Shown here: positions 6,957 to 15,367 of the stretch, piece by piece | Numbering within the stretch: the first letter of the stretch is position 1 | Layout: each line of letters opens with the position of its first letter | Assembly: GCF_009789195.1 (NCBI RefSeq) | Contig: NZ_WSTC01000014.1 | Location: forward strand, 1 to 64,000 | Direction of reading: 5' to 3' | Length of the DNA: 64,000 nt | Source of the DNA: Paenibacillus sp. MMS18-CY102 | Lineage (GTDB): Bacteria; Bacillota; Bacilli; Paenibacillales; Paenibacillaceae | Notes under the pieces: model-generated | Databases searched by the model: none | Seen by the model: the letters and a program-made list of their open reading frames with translations, nothing else | What the model was told of the DNA's origin: nothing | Translations under genes and position numbers: made by a program

Positions 6957-8180
6957 TTAGGATTTCTCTTTCTCTAACAACGATTTGCCCCTCATGCCTG
7001 CCCGTTGAATCTGTCCCTCGAAGGCAATGCTCACTTCTGCCTCTGCAAAAGTTTCGCCCCATGTCTCTTCGTACTGCTTCCACTGCTTGGGATGGGTACG
7101 CTGCAAAATAATGCCGAAGCCGAACACATCGGCTTGGAACGTTTGCGCTTGGCGGATCGCGGCCATCATATTCGCTTTCGTCTCTTCGCCCCATTCCTGC
7201 TCCAACTGGGTTAGCACACTCAGTTTTCCTAACGGAATCCCACATTTCACTTCGGCTACGTTACCTTCCGACATGACGTGTATTTTAACGTTAACTCGCC
7301 CATTTTTGATCGAGACATCCGTTTTCGTTTTGCTTTTGATCACCTCGAGCGCTACACCATCAGGCTTTCCTTCGCATGGCAAATTCAAGACTGTACTTTT
7401 CGTTCGATTCGCGACGAGCATGTATCCTCTTGCTTTTTCATTTTCCAGCCACCCTGCAAGCTTCCCCTCTCGAAACACTGCAACCCCGGATACTTCAAGA
7501 TGATAGGGAGGGCGGGTCTGCTCTAAATTTTGTTTTTTGCCAACATGCTCGTCATCTCCCACGATTTTCACTCCGCTGATCGAGGGTTCCGCACCCGGAT
7601 TAATGAGCTTGCGAATGGTGTCATCAATGCCGATGATGGGCGATTCGGACCAAATTCGCGAGGACACCTCGCTGGCGCCCAGAAGCGCTTCTGCTTCCAG
7701 CGGCGATAGCGGGACGATTGCGCTGATTAGTTTGCTGGGCGATGTTCCTTTGGCAACGAGCAGCATAGACGTTAACCGAACCTCATGTGAGCGTTCGAAA
7801 AAATCGAATATTTCTTTAATTCCTGATTTCGCGATCCGTTCGCCAAGAACGACGACTTGCACATGGGAGAAAAACAGTTGCCTAGGAACTTGTTTAGACG
7901 CTTTGCGAATGCCTTCAAACAACGTATTGGACCGTACGCTATAAATGGAAAATGGCGCATACCCATTGCCGCTTTTGCCTGAACTCGACAGCTCGCCGGG
8001 CATGACGACTTGAAAAGAAAGCTCGTATTCATCGGAGTGTTCCGCTTTGTCGATTGCCATGGCGGTTACGACTGCAAGTGAATTCAGTTCCCTGCTGTTC
8101 CAGCAGCCTGTCAAGAAGAAGGTGGAGGCGAGTACTAATGCTGCTAGAACAAGCTTTGCTAATCGTCTAACTCGCTTCAT
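6957..8180 (-). CDS. spore germinant receptor C subunit, Ger(x)C lipoprotein
   Basis: 407-residue lipoprotein. The signal peptide ends in a lipobox LTGC with Cys26 as the lipidated residue, followed by WNSRELNSLAVVTAMAID, the family signature. The C-terminal domain shows the GerC pattern (WGEETKANMMAAIRQAQ...DVFGFGIILQRTHPKQW). The subunit is anchored to the outer face of the spore inner membrane and is needed for receptor assembly. It is co-transcribed between the A gene (30 bp upstream) and the B gene. Sporulation-specific expression is expected from the operon promoter. Confidence 0.92.
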   Translation of the reverse strand: MKRVRRLAKLVLAALVLASTFFLTGCWNSRELNSLAVVTAMAIDKAEHSDEYELSFQVVMPGELSSSGKSGNGYAPFSIYSVRSNTLFEGIRKASKQVPRQLFFSHVQVVVLGERIAKSGIKEIFDFFERSHEVRLTSMLLVAKGTSPSKLISAIVPLSPLEAEALLGASEVSSRIWSESPIIGIDDTIRKLINPGAEPSISGVKIVGDDEHVGKKQNLEQTRPPYHLEVSGVAVFREGKLAGWLENEKARGYMLVANRTKSTVLNLPCEGKPDGVALEVIKSKTKTDVSIKNGRVNVKIHVMSEGNVAEVKCGIPLGKLSVLTQLEQEWGEETKANMMAAIRQAQTFQADVFGFGIILQRTHPKQWKQYEETWGETFAEAEVSIAFEGQIQRAGMRGKSLLEKEKS

Positions 8181-8210
8181 ATGCCAGCGCCTCCTGTCTG
8201 ATTCATGAGA

Positions 8211-9812
8211 TTATTGTTGTGGCTGTTGTCCTGGCGGCATCCGAACGGTGTCTTCTGCGGTATCGTCTGGCCGGTCTCGAATGCTCCAGTGCGGGAGCCG
8301 TACGAAAATATCTTTCATCTGTTTGTATTTAAGCGGGACAAGCGGCGATAGGAACGATACGCCAATCGAGCGCAGCGCATTCATATGCCCAATCATCATG
8401 ATCATGCCAAGCACGATGCCATAGAAGCCTAGAAACCCAGCCGCAAGCATGAACAGAAAACGGAGCAACCTTGCTGTGATGGCCATGTTGTAAGCCGGAA
8501 TCGAGAAGTTCGCGATGGCGGTAATGGCAACAACGATGACCATAATCGGAGATACGATGCCTGCTTGGACTGCTGCCTCTCCCAGCACGAGAGCGCCGAC
8601 GATGGATACCGTCTGTCCGACCGCCCGTGGCATTCGAACGCCTGCTTCCCGTAGGATTTCGAAGCTGATTTCCATAGAAAATGCTTCAATAATCGCAGGA
8701 AATGGCACGCCTTCTCTAGAACCTGACAGATTGATCAGAAGCGCCGTTGGCAGCATTTCCTGATGGAAAGTAGTCAAGGCAATGTAGAAAGCTGGTCCAA
8801 ATAGGGAGATAACGAATGCTACGTAACGAAGCAAGCGGATAAAAGTTCCGATATCGTACCGTTGATAATAGTCTTCAGCAGCCGCGAAAAATTGCGCAAA
8901 TATGGTAGGCACGACCAAGGCGAACGGCGTTCCATCGACCAAAATCGCAATACGCCCTTCTAGCAGGTTCGCGGCAATGACGTCGGGCCTTTCTGTATTG
9001 AATACAGTAGGAAAAGGCGAATTCCAATTGTCTTCGATAAATTCCTCGATATAACCTGACTCCAGGATCGCATCGGTATTGATTTTGCCAAGGCGTGTCC
9101 TGACCTCTTGTACGATCTCGTCCTTCGCTATCCCTTCGATGTACAGCATTGCGACGCTCGTCTGTGTGACTGCACCGATCTTGATCGTTTCGAACCCAAA
9201 CTTGGGGCTCCGGATTCGGCGCCGCACAAGCGCAATGTTCGTCGCAATCGCTTCGGTAAAGCTGTCCTTTGGCCCGCGGATGACGACTTGAGTGCTTGCT
9301 TCGGTTACCGCCCTTGTTTCTCCCCCAATCGTATTGCCGCAGATGCATTGATCCCATCCGTTGACAAGCACAATCGTCTTGCCTGTCAATAGTTCAAGGA
9401 GCATGCTCGTCCAGTTGTCTATCACTTCGATTTGGCCGATTGCCAGCGCATTGTCGCAGATGTATTGAAAAGCAGCTTCTGGAGACCCATCGCCGTCAGG
9501 CATTTCCGGCAAAAAAGGGGACATTAGCGACTTCATGACGAACTCGTTGACTAGTTCTTTATTGATAATCGAATCCAGATAAATCGCCGCTACAGGAAGC
9601 TTTTGTCCGGTTTGTAAAGTGAATTTGCGCACGATTAAGTCAGGGCTTGATGCCAGATCGGAGCGAATTCGGCTAATGTTCGCTTCTAGATCCGTATCCA
9701 GTTGAACAGGTGGGGCGGCCCGGCTAGGAGATCCATTCTGGCTGCCGATGCTGTTAGCGCCGCCGCCGCTGGCACCGCCATTGCTGAACAAAGCTCTTCG
9801 TACCTTCCTCAC
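8211..9812 (-). CDS. spore germinant receptor A subunit (GerA family)
   Basis: 533-residue GerA-family protein. GTG at 9812 is the start because AGGAGGT lies 7 bp upstream; a nearby ATG is followed at once by TGA and is not used. A Ser/Gly-rich N-terminus precedes the hydrophilic domain (~50-300), with the typical DLIVRKF and RRRIRSPKFGFETIKIG segments. About five C-terminal membrane helices follow (~320-500), including the PFPAIIEAFSMEISFEILREAG signature region. The tail is hydrophilic (QPQQ). It should act in the spore inner membrane as part of a germinant-gated receptor. The A-C-B order resembles gerK of Bacillus subtilis, but the ligand cannot be predicted. Confidence 0.93.
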   Translation of the reverse strand: MRKVRRALFSNGGASGGGANSIGSQNGSPSRAAPPVQLDTDLEANISRIRSDLASSPDLIVRKFTLQTGQKLPVAAIYLDSIINKELVNEFVMKSLMSPFLPEMPDGDGSPEAAFQYICDNALAIGQIEVIDNWTSMLLELLTGKTIVLVNGWDQCICGNTIGGETRAVTEASTQVVIRGPKDSFTEAIATNIALVRRRIRSPKFGFETIKIGAVTQTSVAMLYIEGIAKDEIVQEVRTRLGKINTDAILESGYIEEFIEDNWNSPFPTVFNTERPDVIAANLLEGRIAILVDGTPFALVVPTIFAQFFAAAEDYYQRYDIGTFIRLLRYVAFVISLFGPAFYIALTTFHQEMLPTALLINLSGSREGVPFPAIIEAFSMEISFEILREAGVRMPRAVGQTVSIVGALVLGEAAVQAGIVSPIMVIVVAITAIANFSIPAYNMAITARLLRFLFMLAAGFLGFYGIVLGMIMMIGHMNALRSIGVSFLSPLVPLKYKQMKDIFVRLPHWSIRDRPDDTAEDTVRMPPGQQPQQ

Positions 9813-9859
9813 ATTCGCACCTCCTCAGACTGCATGTCACTATGCATGCCGTGTTTGGT

Positions 9860-9888
9860 TAGTATGTGTTACTTGTCCTTTTTTTACC
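9860..9888 (-). promoter_or_regulatory. candidate sigma-G/F promoter for germinant receptor operon
   Basis: On the minus strand GGTAA (9888-9884), a 17-bp spacer and CATACTA (9866-9860) lie about 50 bp upstream of the GTG start. The -10 matches the forespore sigma-G/F pattern CATNNTA well; the -35 is only approximate. Forespore expression is what GerA operons normally have. Confidence 0.45.
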
Positions 9889-9967
9889 TATGTAGATTGG
9901 TTTTCTTTATAAAATGTAAGGTGCAACGTCACAGCATTGTGGCAACTCAGCCGGTTTCAGCAGCGCA

Positions 9968-10003
9968 AAAGAAGCCGAGCGAAGCGGATTTGGCTTCTTT
10001 TTA
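9968..10003. terminator. bidirectional hairpin between germination operon and greA
   Basis: Stem AAGAAGCC (9969-9976)/GGCTTCTT (9992-9999) with a 15-nt loop and T-runs on both strands. No gene ends here in either direction, so it may insulate the two divergent units. Confidence 0.4.
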
Positions 10004-10022
10004 TCAGAAATGTGTTTATTAG

Positions 10023-10031
10023 TGGTATACT
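10023..10031 (+). promoter_or_regulatory. extended -10 promoter for greA
   Basis: TGG-TATACT (10023-10031), an extended -10 element about 90 bp upstream of the greA start. The -35 region is weak, as is usual for TGn promoters. Confidence 0.45.
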
Positions 10032-10122
10032 GGTTAGTACGGGTTCGGCAAATCGCAACGCATGGAACTAGCGATGAACGACGGAACGTTCTTTTAGATA
10101 AATGGGATAGGGAGTTGTCACG

Positions 10123-10599
10123 ATGGCGAAAGAAGAAGTGATATTGACGCAAGAGGGCTATGACAAATTAATGGCGGAGCTCGAGGAGCTTAAGACGACC
10201 ACGCGCAAGGAACTTGCGGAGCGCCTGAAAGTCGCGATCAGCTATGGCGATCTTAAGGAAAATAGCGAATACCATTCCGCGAAGAACGACCAATCGTTCG
10301 TTGAGACGAGAATTAAGACGCTGGAACAAATGTTTAAACACGCTCGGATCGTGAAAGCAGAGCAGCTTGAAGCAACCGAAGTGCAAGTAGGATTCACAGT
10401 TACACTTCATGATGTCGAGTTCGACGAAGAAGTCGTTTACACGATTGTCGGTCCTGCCGAAGCTGATATCGCGAACAATAAGTTGTCCTACGAGAGCCCG
10501 CTAGGCAAAGAGCTCATGGGCAAAAAGGTTGGCAGCGAGATCACAGTAACCGCGCCATCCGGTTTAATTAGCTACAAAGTATTGAATATTGCGATTTAA
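10123..10599 (+). CDS. greA: transcription elongation factor GreA
   Basis: 158-residue GreA. It stimulates RNA cleavage by RNA polymerase to rescue backtracked elongation complexes. Residues 1-75 form the antiparallel coiled coil with the acidic tip, seen as GDLKENSEYHSAK, which reaches the polymerase active site. The C-terminal FKBP-like domain ends with SYESPLGKELMGKKVG and the usual short beta strands. Length is typical. The ATG follows GGGAG. The gene is monocistronic, with an extended -10 promoter upstream and a good terminator after it. This looks like a second greA-type copy or a relocated one, since no translation or tRNA genes accompany it; that cannot be settled from the window. Confidence 0.95.
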   Translation: MAKEEVILTQEGYDKLMAELEELKTTTRKELAERLKVAISYGDLKENSEYHSAKNDQSFVETRIKTLEQMFKHARIVKAEQLEATEVQVGFTVTLHDVEFDEEVVYTIVGPAEADIANNKLSYESPLGKELMGKKVGSEITVTAPSGLISYKVLNIAI

Positions 10600-10610
10600 T
10601 GTAAGGAAGG

Positions 10611-10643
10611 AGAGTGCAGGGGATTGGGCCTGCGCTCTTTTTT
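10611..10643 (+). terminator. intrinsic terminator of greA
   Basis: Stem AGAGTGCAGG (10611-10620)/CCTGCGCTCT (10629-10638), one G-U pair, followed by TTTTTT. Confidence 0.85.
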
Positions 10644-10701
10644 GTACAGTCCAGTGCCGGACGTGCCATTGCAAATCGTACAATGAAAAAGAAGTGTAAA
10701 A

Positions 10702-10753
10702 TTGTCGGCCATCAGCGGATATGGTATGATGCTTATAATGATAATCATTATCA
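10702..10753 (+). promoter_or_regulatory. promoter with Fur box
   Basis: -35 TTGTCG (10702-10707), 17-bp spacer, extended -10 TGG-TATGAT (-10 hexamer 10725-10730). A perfect 7-1-7 Fur box, TGATAAT-C-ATTATCA, lies at 10739-10753 just downstream of the -10, where iron-loaded Fur would block transcription. It predicts iron-starvation induction of the gene at 10769. Confidence 0.88.
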
Positions 10754-10768
10754 AATAGGGGCGATGAC

Positions 10769-11596
10769 ATGACGGTGAGCGCATACGATTTTTCATTGGT
10801 GAAAACTTATTTACATATTTCGCCTGAGGGCGTGGATCATTTATTGGATGAAATGGCTGGAACGGAATTTTTCAACTCCGCTCGGCTTGTGGAAATGATG
10901 GAGAAGACGGGCGAAGCTGTGCAGGCGAATGGCCGGAAGCTGCCGGGTTCGTTTTTCGGCACGTCCCTTAGCCATCTGTGCATTACGAAGCTGATTTTCC
11001 TTGCGATGTATGATAAGGTAATCGACCTGTCGCTGGACAATGTGATGCTGCAGATCGATTATGAGGAAGGGCATGGGCATCCTCATCTGGGCTATCGCAT
11101 CAAAGAAGTGCGCGTGCAGGACATGCCTGCCGGCAATGGGGATGGGTTTGTTTTGGCCGATTGGCGCAAGTTTTTGTCCGCCAGCGTGACGCCAGCCGTA
11201 GAGGCGATTGCGGAGGCGGCGAACGCAAAGGCGGAGATGATCTGGCAGCAGTTCGGCGGGATTACCGGCATGGTGCGGGATTTTGTGCAAAATATGCAGC
11301 TGCCCCCGGAAGTTGCTGAGCGGTTTACGCATCATTTTAACCTGCTGTCTGAAGAGGTTGCGCCTGATGTATTCAACCGGAGGCGGAATCCGTTCAAGTG
11401 GGAGCTTCGTTATATCGATAACCCTTACGAGCCGGGTGAGCAATGGGTCATGCGTTCGGCCTGCTGTTACTACGATAGCCGGAAGGACGGCGAGAAATGC
11501 TTCGTCTGTCCGCGAATGACGCTTGCCGAACGGGCTGAGAAAGTGGCATGCATACAAGCAGGAGCAGATGCACAATCAGAAGCAACAAGCGCTTAA
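10769..11596 (+). CDS. FhuF-like ferric siderophore reductase family protein
   Basis: 275-residue protein whose C-terminus carries C232-C233-x10-C244-x2-C247, the CC-x10-C-x2-C ligand set of the [2Fe-2S] cluster in FhuF-type ferric-siderophore reductases. The body (residues ~1-220) is a mixed alpha/beta region with a Phe/Trp-rich middle and matches FhuF in general layout rather than in clear motifs. It should reduce siderophore-bound Fe(III) in the cytoplasm. The perfect Fur box in its promoter independently supports a role in iron acquisition. The ATG at 10769 follows AGGGG. The gene stands alone with a strong terminator, so its siderophore transporter must be elsewhere. Confidence 0.8.
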   Translation: MTVSAYDFSLVKTYLHISPEGVDHLLDEMAGTEFFNSARLVEMMEKTGEAVQANGRKLPGSFFGTSLSHLCITKLIFLAMYDKVIDLSLDNVMLQIDYEEGHGHPHLGYRIKEVRVQDMPAGNGDGFVLADWRKFLSASVTPAVEAIAEAANAKAEMIWQQFGGITGMVRDFVQNMQLPPEVAERFTHHFNLLSEEVAPDVFNRRRNPFKWELRYIDNPYEPGEQWVMRSACCYYDSRKDGEKCFVCPRMTLAERAEKVACIQAGADAQSEATSA

Positions 11597-11632
11597 AGCC
11601 GATCGGCTTAAGCTTCCATATCTCGCTCCGCA

Positions 11633-11661
11633 AACCGCCACGCTAATATGGCGGTTTTTTT
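11633..11661 (+). terminator. intrinsic terminator of FhuF-like gene
   Basis: Perfect 8-bp stem AACCGCCA (11633-11640)/TGGCGGTT (11649-11656) and seven T. Confidence 0.88.
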
Positions 11662-11678
11662 GCATGCTAAAACCTCGT

Positions 11679-11705
11679 TGTCACAAAAAAAGCCCCTTCC
11701 CCGTT
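11679..11705 (+). promoter_or_regulatory. ECF41-type sigma factor promoter
   Basis: TGTCACA (11679-11685), exactly 16 nt, then CGTT (11702-11705), about 36 bp upstream of the oxidoreductase start. The described ECF41 consensus is TGTCACA-N16-CGTC. The ECF41 sigma gene is the second gene of this unit, so the promoter predicts autoregulation. Confidence 0.75.
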
Positions 11706-11740
11706 CTATGTGCAAATGCGCAAAGAAGGAGTGGATACGA

Positions 11741-12928
11741 ATGAAAGAACAAATTTGTGTCGTATGGGGCGGGGGCTATGCGGGCATACACGCGATCAAA
11801 GCGATAGAGCAATGGTACAAAAGCTCGGAGGGCAGCCAGCAATGGCGGCTTGTCCTCGTAGACAAAGCACAGCATCATGTGCGGAAGGTGTTGTTGTTCC
11901 GGCCGGCGGTAGACGAGGCAGGCATCGGCGTTCCTTGGCGGCAGATCCTGCCGGAGAGCGTTCAGTTCGTGCAAGGCGAAGTAACGAATGTCGATGGCAC
12001 GAACAAAAGCTTGCACTATCTGGATCCCGATGGCAATGAGCAGCAGCTTGCTTATGATGTGCTCGTAATTGCGGCAGGGAGCAGCGCTCGCAAGCCGTTG
12101 CCAGAGCAGGGCGGGTTTGCATTAAGCGATGTAGGAGCGGCAGAACGCATTCGGGCGCAGTGGCAGGCCAATATGAAGCAAGCCACAGCTGAAGCATCCG
12201 TAGCGAAAAGGGACCAGTTGATGGCTGCCGCAGTCGTTGGTGCGGGAATTACGGGTATCGAGACAGCGGCTGAACTCGCCTATGCGATGAAAGCCGAAGC
12301 GGCGAGACTAGGGCTTGACCCGTCGCGTGTTCGCGTACATCTGTTGAATAAGCAGCCGCGGCTATTTATGGAGGGGGCGCCGAAGGCGAGCCGCAAGCTG
12401 GATCGGGAATTGGCTGCATGCGGAGTAGCTGTTCACCATTCATGCCAGGTTTTGCGCGAAGACGGAGGGCGGCTCTTCTTCGTTGAGGGTGCTCCGCTGC
12501 CTGTTGGGTTAACCGTCTGGACGCTCGGCCTCGTGCCGAATCCTGCTCTACGCAATATGCCACTGCCGCTCACGGAGGCTGGACAGATTATCGTGGATGA
12601 ATGCTACCGGGTACAAGGATTAACGAATGTGTACAGCATCGGCGATTGTGCGCATATCGTAGACCCCGTGAGCGGGAAGGCGGATCAGATGACTTGCAAG
12701 GAAGCTGTCCCTCAGGCTCAGCGTTTAGGCAAAATCATCCGGGCAGACCAATCGGGACAACCGGCTCCTTCCCATAAAGCAGTGACGGATTTGTTCTGCA
12801 TTGGTCTCGGCCCTGGCCGCGGGCTTCTATGGACGCATAAGTGGGGGCTTGATATGATCATTACAGGCAAGCTGGCATATCGAATCAAAAACTACGTATG
12901 GGATGCCGCCAGTATGCTGAAGGGATGA
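11741..12928 (+). CDS. NAD(P)/FAD-dependent oxidoreductase, NDH-2-like
   Basis: 395-residue flavoprotein of the pyridine nucleotide-disulfide oxidoreductase superfamily. The ATG at 11741 follows AAGGAG (11726-11731); the open frame upstream is not coding. Visible parts are the N-terminal FAD motif VVWGGGYAGI, a second dinucleotide fold VVGAGITGIETAAELA (~165-180), and the FAD-closing motif VYSIGDCAHI (~300). The C-terminus is amphipathic, as in type II NADH dehydrogenases that sit on the membrane. No redox-active CxxC pair is seen. It is 49 bp upstream of an ECF41 sigma factor and behind an ECF41 promoter. Oxidoreductases are one of the standard partner classes of ECF41 sigma factors. Confidence 0.85.
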   Translation: MKEQICVVWGGGYAGIHAIKAIEQWYKSSEGSQQWRLVLVDKAQHHVRKVLLFRPAVDEAGIGVPWRQILPESVQFVQGEVTNVDGTNKSLHYLDPDGNEQQLAYDVLVIAAGSSARKPLPEQGGFALSDVGAAERIRAQWQANMKQATAEASVAKRDQLMAAAVVGAGITGIETAAELAYAMKAEAARLGLDPSRVRVHLLNKQPRLFMEGAPKASRKLDRELAACGVAVHHSCQVLREDGGRLFFVEGAPLPVGLTVWTLGLVPNPALRNMPLPLTEAGQIIVDECYRVQGLTNVYSIGDCAHIVDPVSGKADQMTCKEAVPQAQRLGKIIRADQSGQPAPSHKAVTDLFCIGLGPGRGLLWTHKWGLDMIITGKLAYRIKNYVWDAASMLKG

Positions 12929-12977
12929 ACAGGAAGGATCAGTTTGGTGCCAGTGATGATAGAGGGCGGTGCATGTA

Positions 12978-13850
12978 ATGATCGAATTGTATGAACGGTA
13001 TAAGAGCCTTCTTTTCCGGCTCGCCTATCAATTAACCGGATCCGTGTCGGATGCCGAAGATGCGGTGCAGGATGTGTTCGTGAAGCTGCAGAATGTGAAC
13101 GTGCAGGTGAGCCAATTATCGGAACCGAAAGCGTATCTGTGCAAAATGGTAACGAACCGTTGCTTGGATCACCTCCGGTCAGCGAAGACACGCCGGGAGC
13201 AATACGTTGGGCCATGGCTGCCTGAGCCTTTTCTAACGCCTACGGAAGATGATGCGTTCGAAGCTGTCGTCCGTAATGACCTGCTCTCTTATGCGTTGTT
13301 GGCGTTATTGGAACGATTGACACCCTCCGAGCGGGCTGTCTTTGTCCTGAGGGAAGCGCTGGGCTTCGATTACCCCGCCATTGCAGGGCTAATCGATAAG
13401 AGTGAGGCGAACTGCCGTAAGCTGATGAGCCGGGCTCGAGGCAAGATGGGCGTGTCCGAAGAGGAGCTGGCCGGGGCAGGAACTGTGGGGGAAGAATGGA
13501 TTCAACATTTTCTAGCGGCGCTCTCGCAAGGAAATGTGGAAACCGTGCTTGAGCTTCTTGCCGATGATTCTGTCGTTGTATCCGATGGCGGCGGCAAAGT
13601 GCTCGCTGCGATTCAACCGATCGTATCGAAAGAGCGTGTGGCACGATTCTTGCTTGGCATTATACGCAAAGGTCAGCAGGAGCTTGTAGTTGATCTAGCG
13701 ATCGAACTGGTGCCAATAAATGGCCAAATCGCCGTTGTGATGCGAGAGGGCGGAAGCGTGACGAATGTCATTTTCCTGCAAGAAAAACAAGGGTTGATGC
13801 AAGAGATGTATATCGTTCGGAACCCGGATAAGCTGGCGCATCTCCAGTAG
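12978..13850 (+). CDS. ECF41-family sigma factor with fused SnoaL-like domain
   Basis: 290-residue alternative sigma factor. Regions sigma2 (residues ~5-70, SVSDAEDAVQDVFVKL) and sigma4 (~110-160, LTPSERAVFVLREALGFDYPAIA) are followed by a ~125-residue SnoaL-like domain. All three ECF41 signatures are present: WLPEP (80-84), DGGGK (203-207) and NPDKL (282-286). In this group the C-terminal domain takes the place of a separate anti-sigma factor and tunes activity. ATG 12978 is preferred over GTG 12969 because GAGGG is then properly spaced. It is co-transcribed with the oxidoreductase from a TGTCACA-N16-CGTT promoter, so self-activation is likely. Confidence 0.93.
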   Translation: MIELYERYKSLLFRLAYQLTGSVSDAEDAVQDVFVKLQNVNVQVSQLSEPKAYLCKMVTNRCLDHLRSAKTRREQYVGPWLPEPFLTPTEDDAFEAVVRNDLLSYALLALLERLTPSERAVFVLREALGFDYPAIAGLIDKSEANCRKLMSRARGKMGVSEEELAGAGTVGEEWIQHFLAALSQGNVETVLELLADDSVVVSDGGGKVLAAIQPIVSKERVARFLLGIIRKGQQELVVDLAIELVPINGQIAVVMREGGSVTNVIFLQEKQGLMQEMYIVRNPDKLAHLQ

Positions 13851-13877
13851 CCTCATAGAAGTATCGCAACATGACGC

Positions 13878-13908
13878 AAAAACCCACATCCCCCGATGTG
13901 GGTTTTTG
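13878..13908. terminator. bidirectional terminator after ECF41 gene
   Basis: Perfect stem AAAAACCCACATC / GATGTGGGTTTTT (13878-13890 with 13895-13907), 4-nt loop, T-runs on both strands. Confidence 0.9.
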
Positions 13909-13921
13909 ATGTTTTTAAGGA

Positions 13922-14123
13922 TCTAGGATTATCCCGTAAAGTTGCCTGCCCCAGCAATTCCGCTAAAGTTGCGAGCTTGGATATTGTTGAAAATATCGGT
14001 TGCGGCAGCGTTCGTGTAAATTTCTGCAGTGTATTGGATTTGGCCGGATTAGATGTCTGCTACCGGCGGCATATCGATCGCTGTAAAGCCGAACATTTCG
14101 TTTTCAGATTCGCGGCTGTATGA
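13922..14123 (-). pseudogene. decayed minus-strand gene fragment, unknown family
   Basis: The minus-strand frame reads about 66 codons with protein-like composition (FGFTAIDMPPVADI, then SGQIQYTAEIYTNAAATD, then ARNFSGIAGAGNFTG), broken by one internal TAA at about 14050. There is no convincing start or ribosome site. The Gly/Asn/Ala/Thr-rich beta-like text recalls surface or spore-coat proteins, but I cannot name a family. It lies directly behind the glycosyltransferase gene. A chance open frame cannot be excluded. Confidence 0.3.
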
Positions 14124-14131
14124 ATGCCTGG

Positions 14132-15217
14132 CTAAGAGATTGTTTTTATTTGCATGGCAATTAGAACGTTATTGAAATCCGCCACGTAGCGCGAAGGGGA
14201 AAACTGTGTTTGAATATGCTGCTCACCTTGCCTGATGATGTCTGCCCGCATCGCCTTGTTTTCCATCAGTTCAATGGCATGGCAGACGGCATCGTGAACG
14301 GCGCCAGAGAAAAACTTGCCTGTGACGTTGTGAATAATGGCGCTGCGAATGCCATCGGAATCCGTTGACAGCACGGGGCAACGGCAGCTAAGCGCTTCGG
14401 ATGCCGCGTAACCAAAACTTTCGTTGTCCGAGGTAGAGACGAGCATGCCGCCTGAGCTGCCGACCGTGGAGAGATAGAAGGGCATCGAGCTGTGCGGAAT
14501 GTTGGAGTGGAAGGTAAGCCGATTGCCCAAGTTCAGCTTGTGAACCATGTTATGGAATTGCACCAACTCGTCAGCTTCATAGATCGAGGAGTCTCCGCAC
14601 ATCCACAAGCTAAGCCCAGGATAAAAACGCGCAAGCCCGGAGCCAACCTGCAAGAATAGCTTCCAATTCTTGTTGCGCTCAATTCGGCCAATCCAGGCGA
14701 GAATCGGCTGCCCTGTCGGATTCAAGGCGGGAATCGGCTGGTGGCGGAAAAGATTCGTATCGACGATATTTTGAATATAGAAGCGCGGAAAATCATGAAG
14801 GTACGCATTATAGAGCTCCATTAAGTGGGCGGTCTTGTTCGTAATGGCGCCATTGGCATACAGACGGATAAAATAAGCGGCGTTCGATAATGTAGAGAAC
14901 GCTTGCTCCTTCGTTCCCAGGCCTTGCGCTTCATAGAGAAGCGGGCCCGTGTAGCCGAGCCCTCTCAGCCTTTGCAACATGATGTGATCGCAAGTCGAGA
15001 CAATTGCAGCATATTGATGCGTTCGCAGCAAATTGGCAAGGTCCTCGTCACGATTCGTAATAAACAACGGGATATCGGTAATGTTTTGCCGGCCGGCACC
15101 ATCCTGCAAATAGAGCAAATGGCCCTCAATTCCGATTTGCCTAAGCGCCTGGCATCGTAATCGGTTCATCGTCTCGACACCGCCGCTAGGGACGGAAAAG
15201 ATAAATAGCATTTTCAT
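14132..15217 (-). CDS. glycosyltransferase, GT4/GT1-like family
   Basis: 361-residue GT-B glycosyltransferase. The N-terminal half opens with LFIFSVPSGGVETMNR, the acceptor-side glycine-rich loop. The C-terminal donor domain contains PILAWIGRIERNKNWKLFL, SLWMCGDSS and the EX7E-like segment SDNESFGYAASEALSCRCPVL, typical of GT4 enzymes using nucleotide-sugar donors. No membrane helix is predicted, so it acts in the cytoplasm or at the membrane face on a wall polymer, exopolysaccharide or glycoprotein. It stands alone, divergent from a GT2 gene. Donor and acceptor cannot be told from the sequence. Confidence 0.88.
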   Translation of the reverse strand: MKMLFIFSVPSGGVETMNRLRCQALRQIGIEGHLLYLQDGAGRQNITDIPLFITNRDEDLANLLRTHQYAAIVSTCDHIMLQRLRGLGYTGPLLYEAQGLGTKEQAFSTLSNAAYFIRLYANGAITNKTAHLMELYNAYLHDFPRFYIQNIVDTNLFRHQPIPALNPTGQPILAWIGRIERNKNWKLFLQVGSGLARFYPGLSLWMCGDSSIYEADELVQFHNMVHKLNLGNRLTFHSNIPHSSMPFYLSTVGSSGGMLVSTSDNESFGYAASEALSCRCPVLSTDSDGIRSAIIHNVTGKFFSGAVHDAVCHAIELMENKAMRADIIRQGEQHIQTQFSPSRYVADFNNVLIAMQIKTIS

Positions 15218-15367
15218 CCGCTCAGCACGCCCTTGAAGTAGTAGTTGAACTTCTGCGCTCTATTCTATTCGGAATTCGTAACGCCCGATTGGATGATTGG
15301 CAAACGAAAAAAGAGATGGCGGCACGCCAACCCTCATATATATCGATAGGAGAGGGGGGATTGGACG

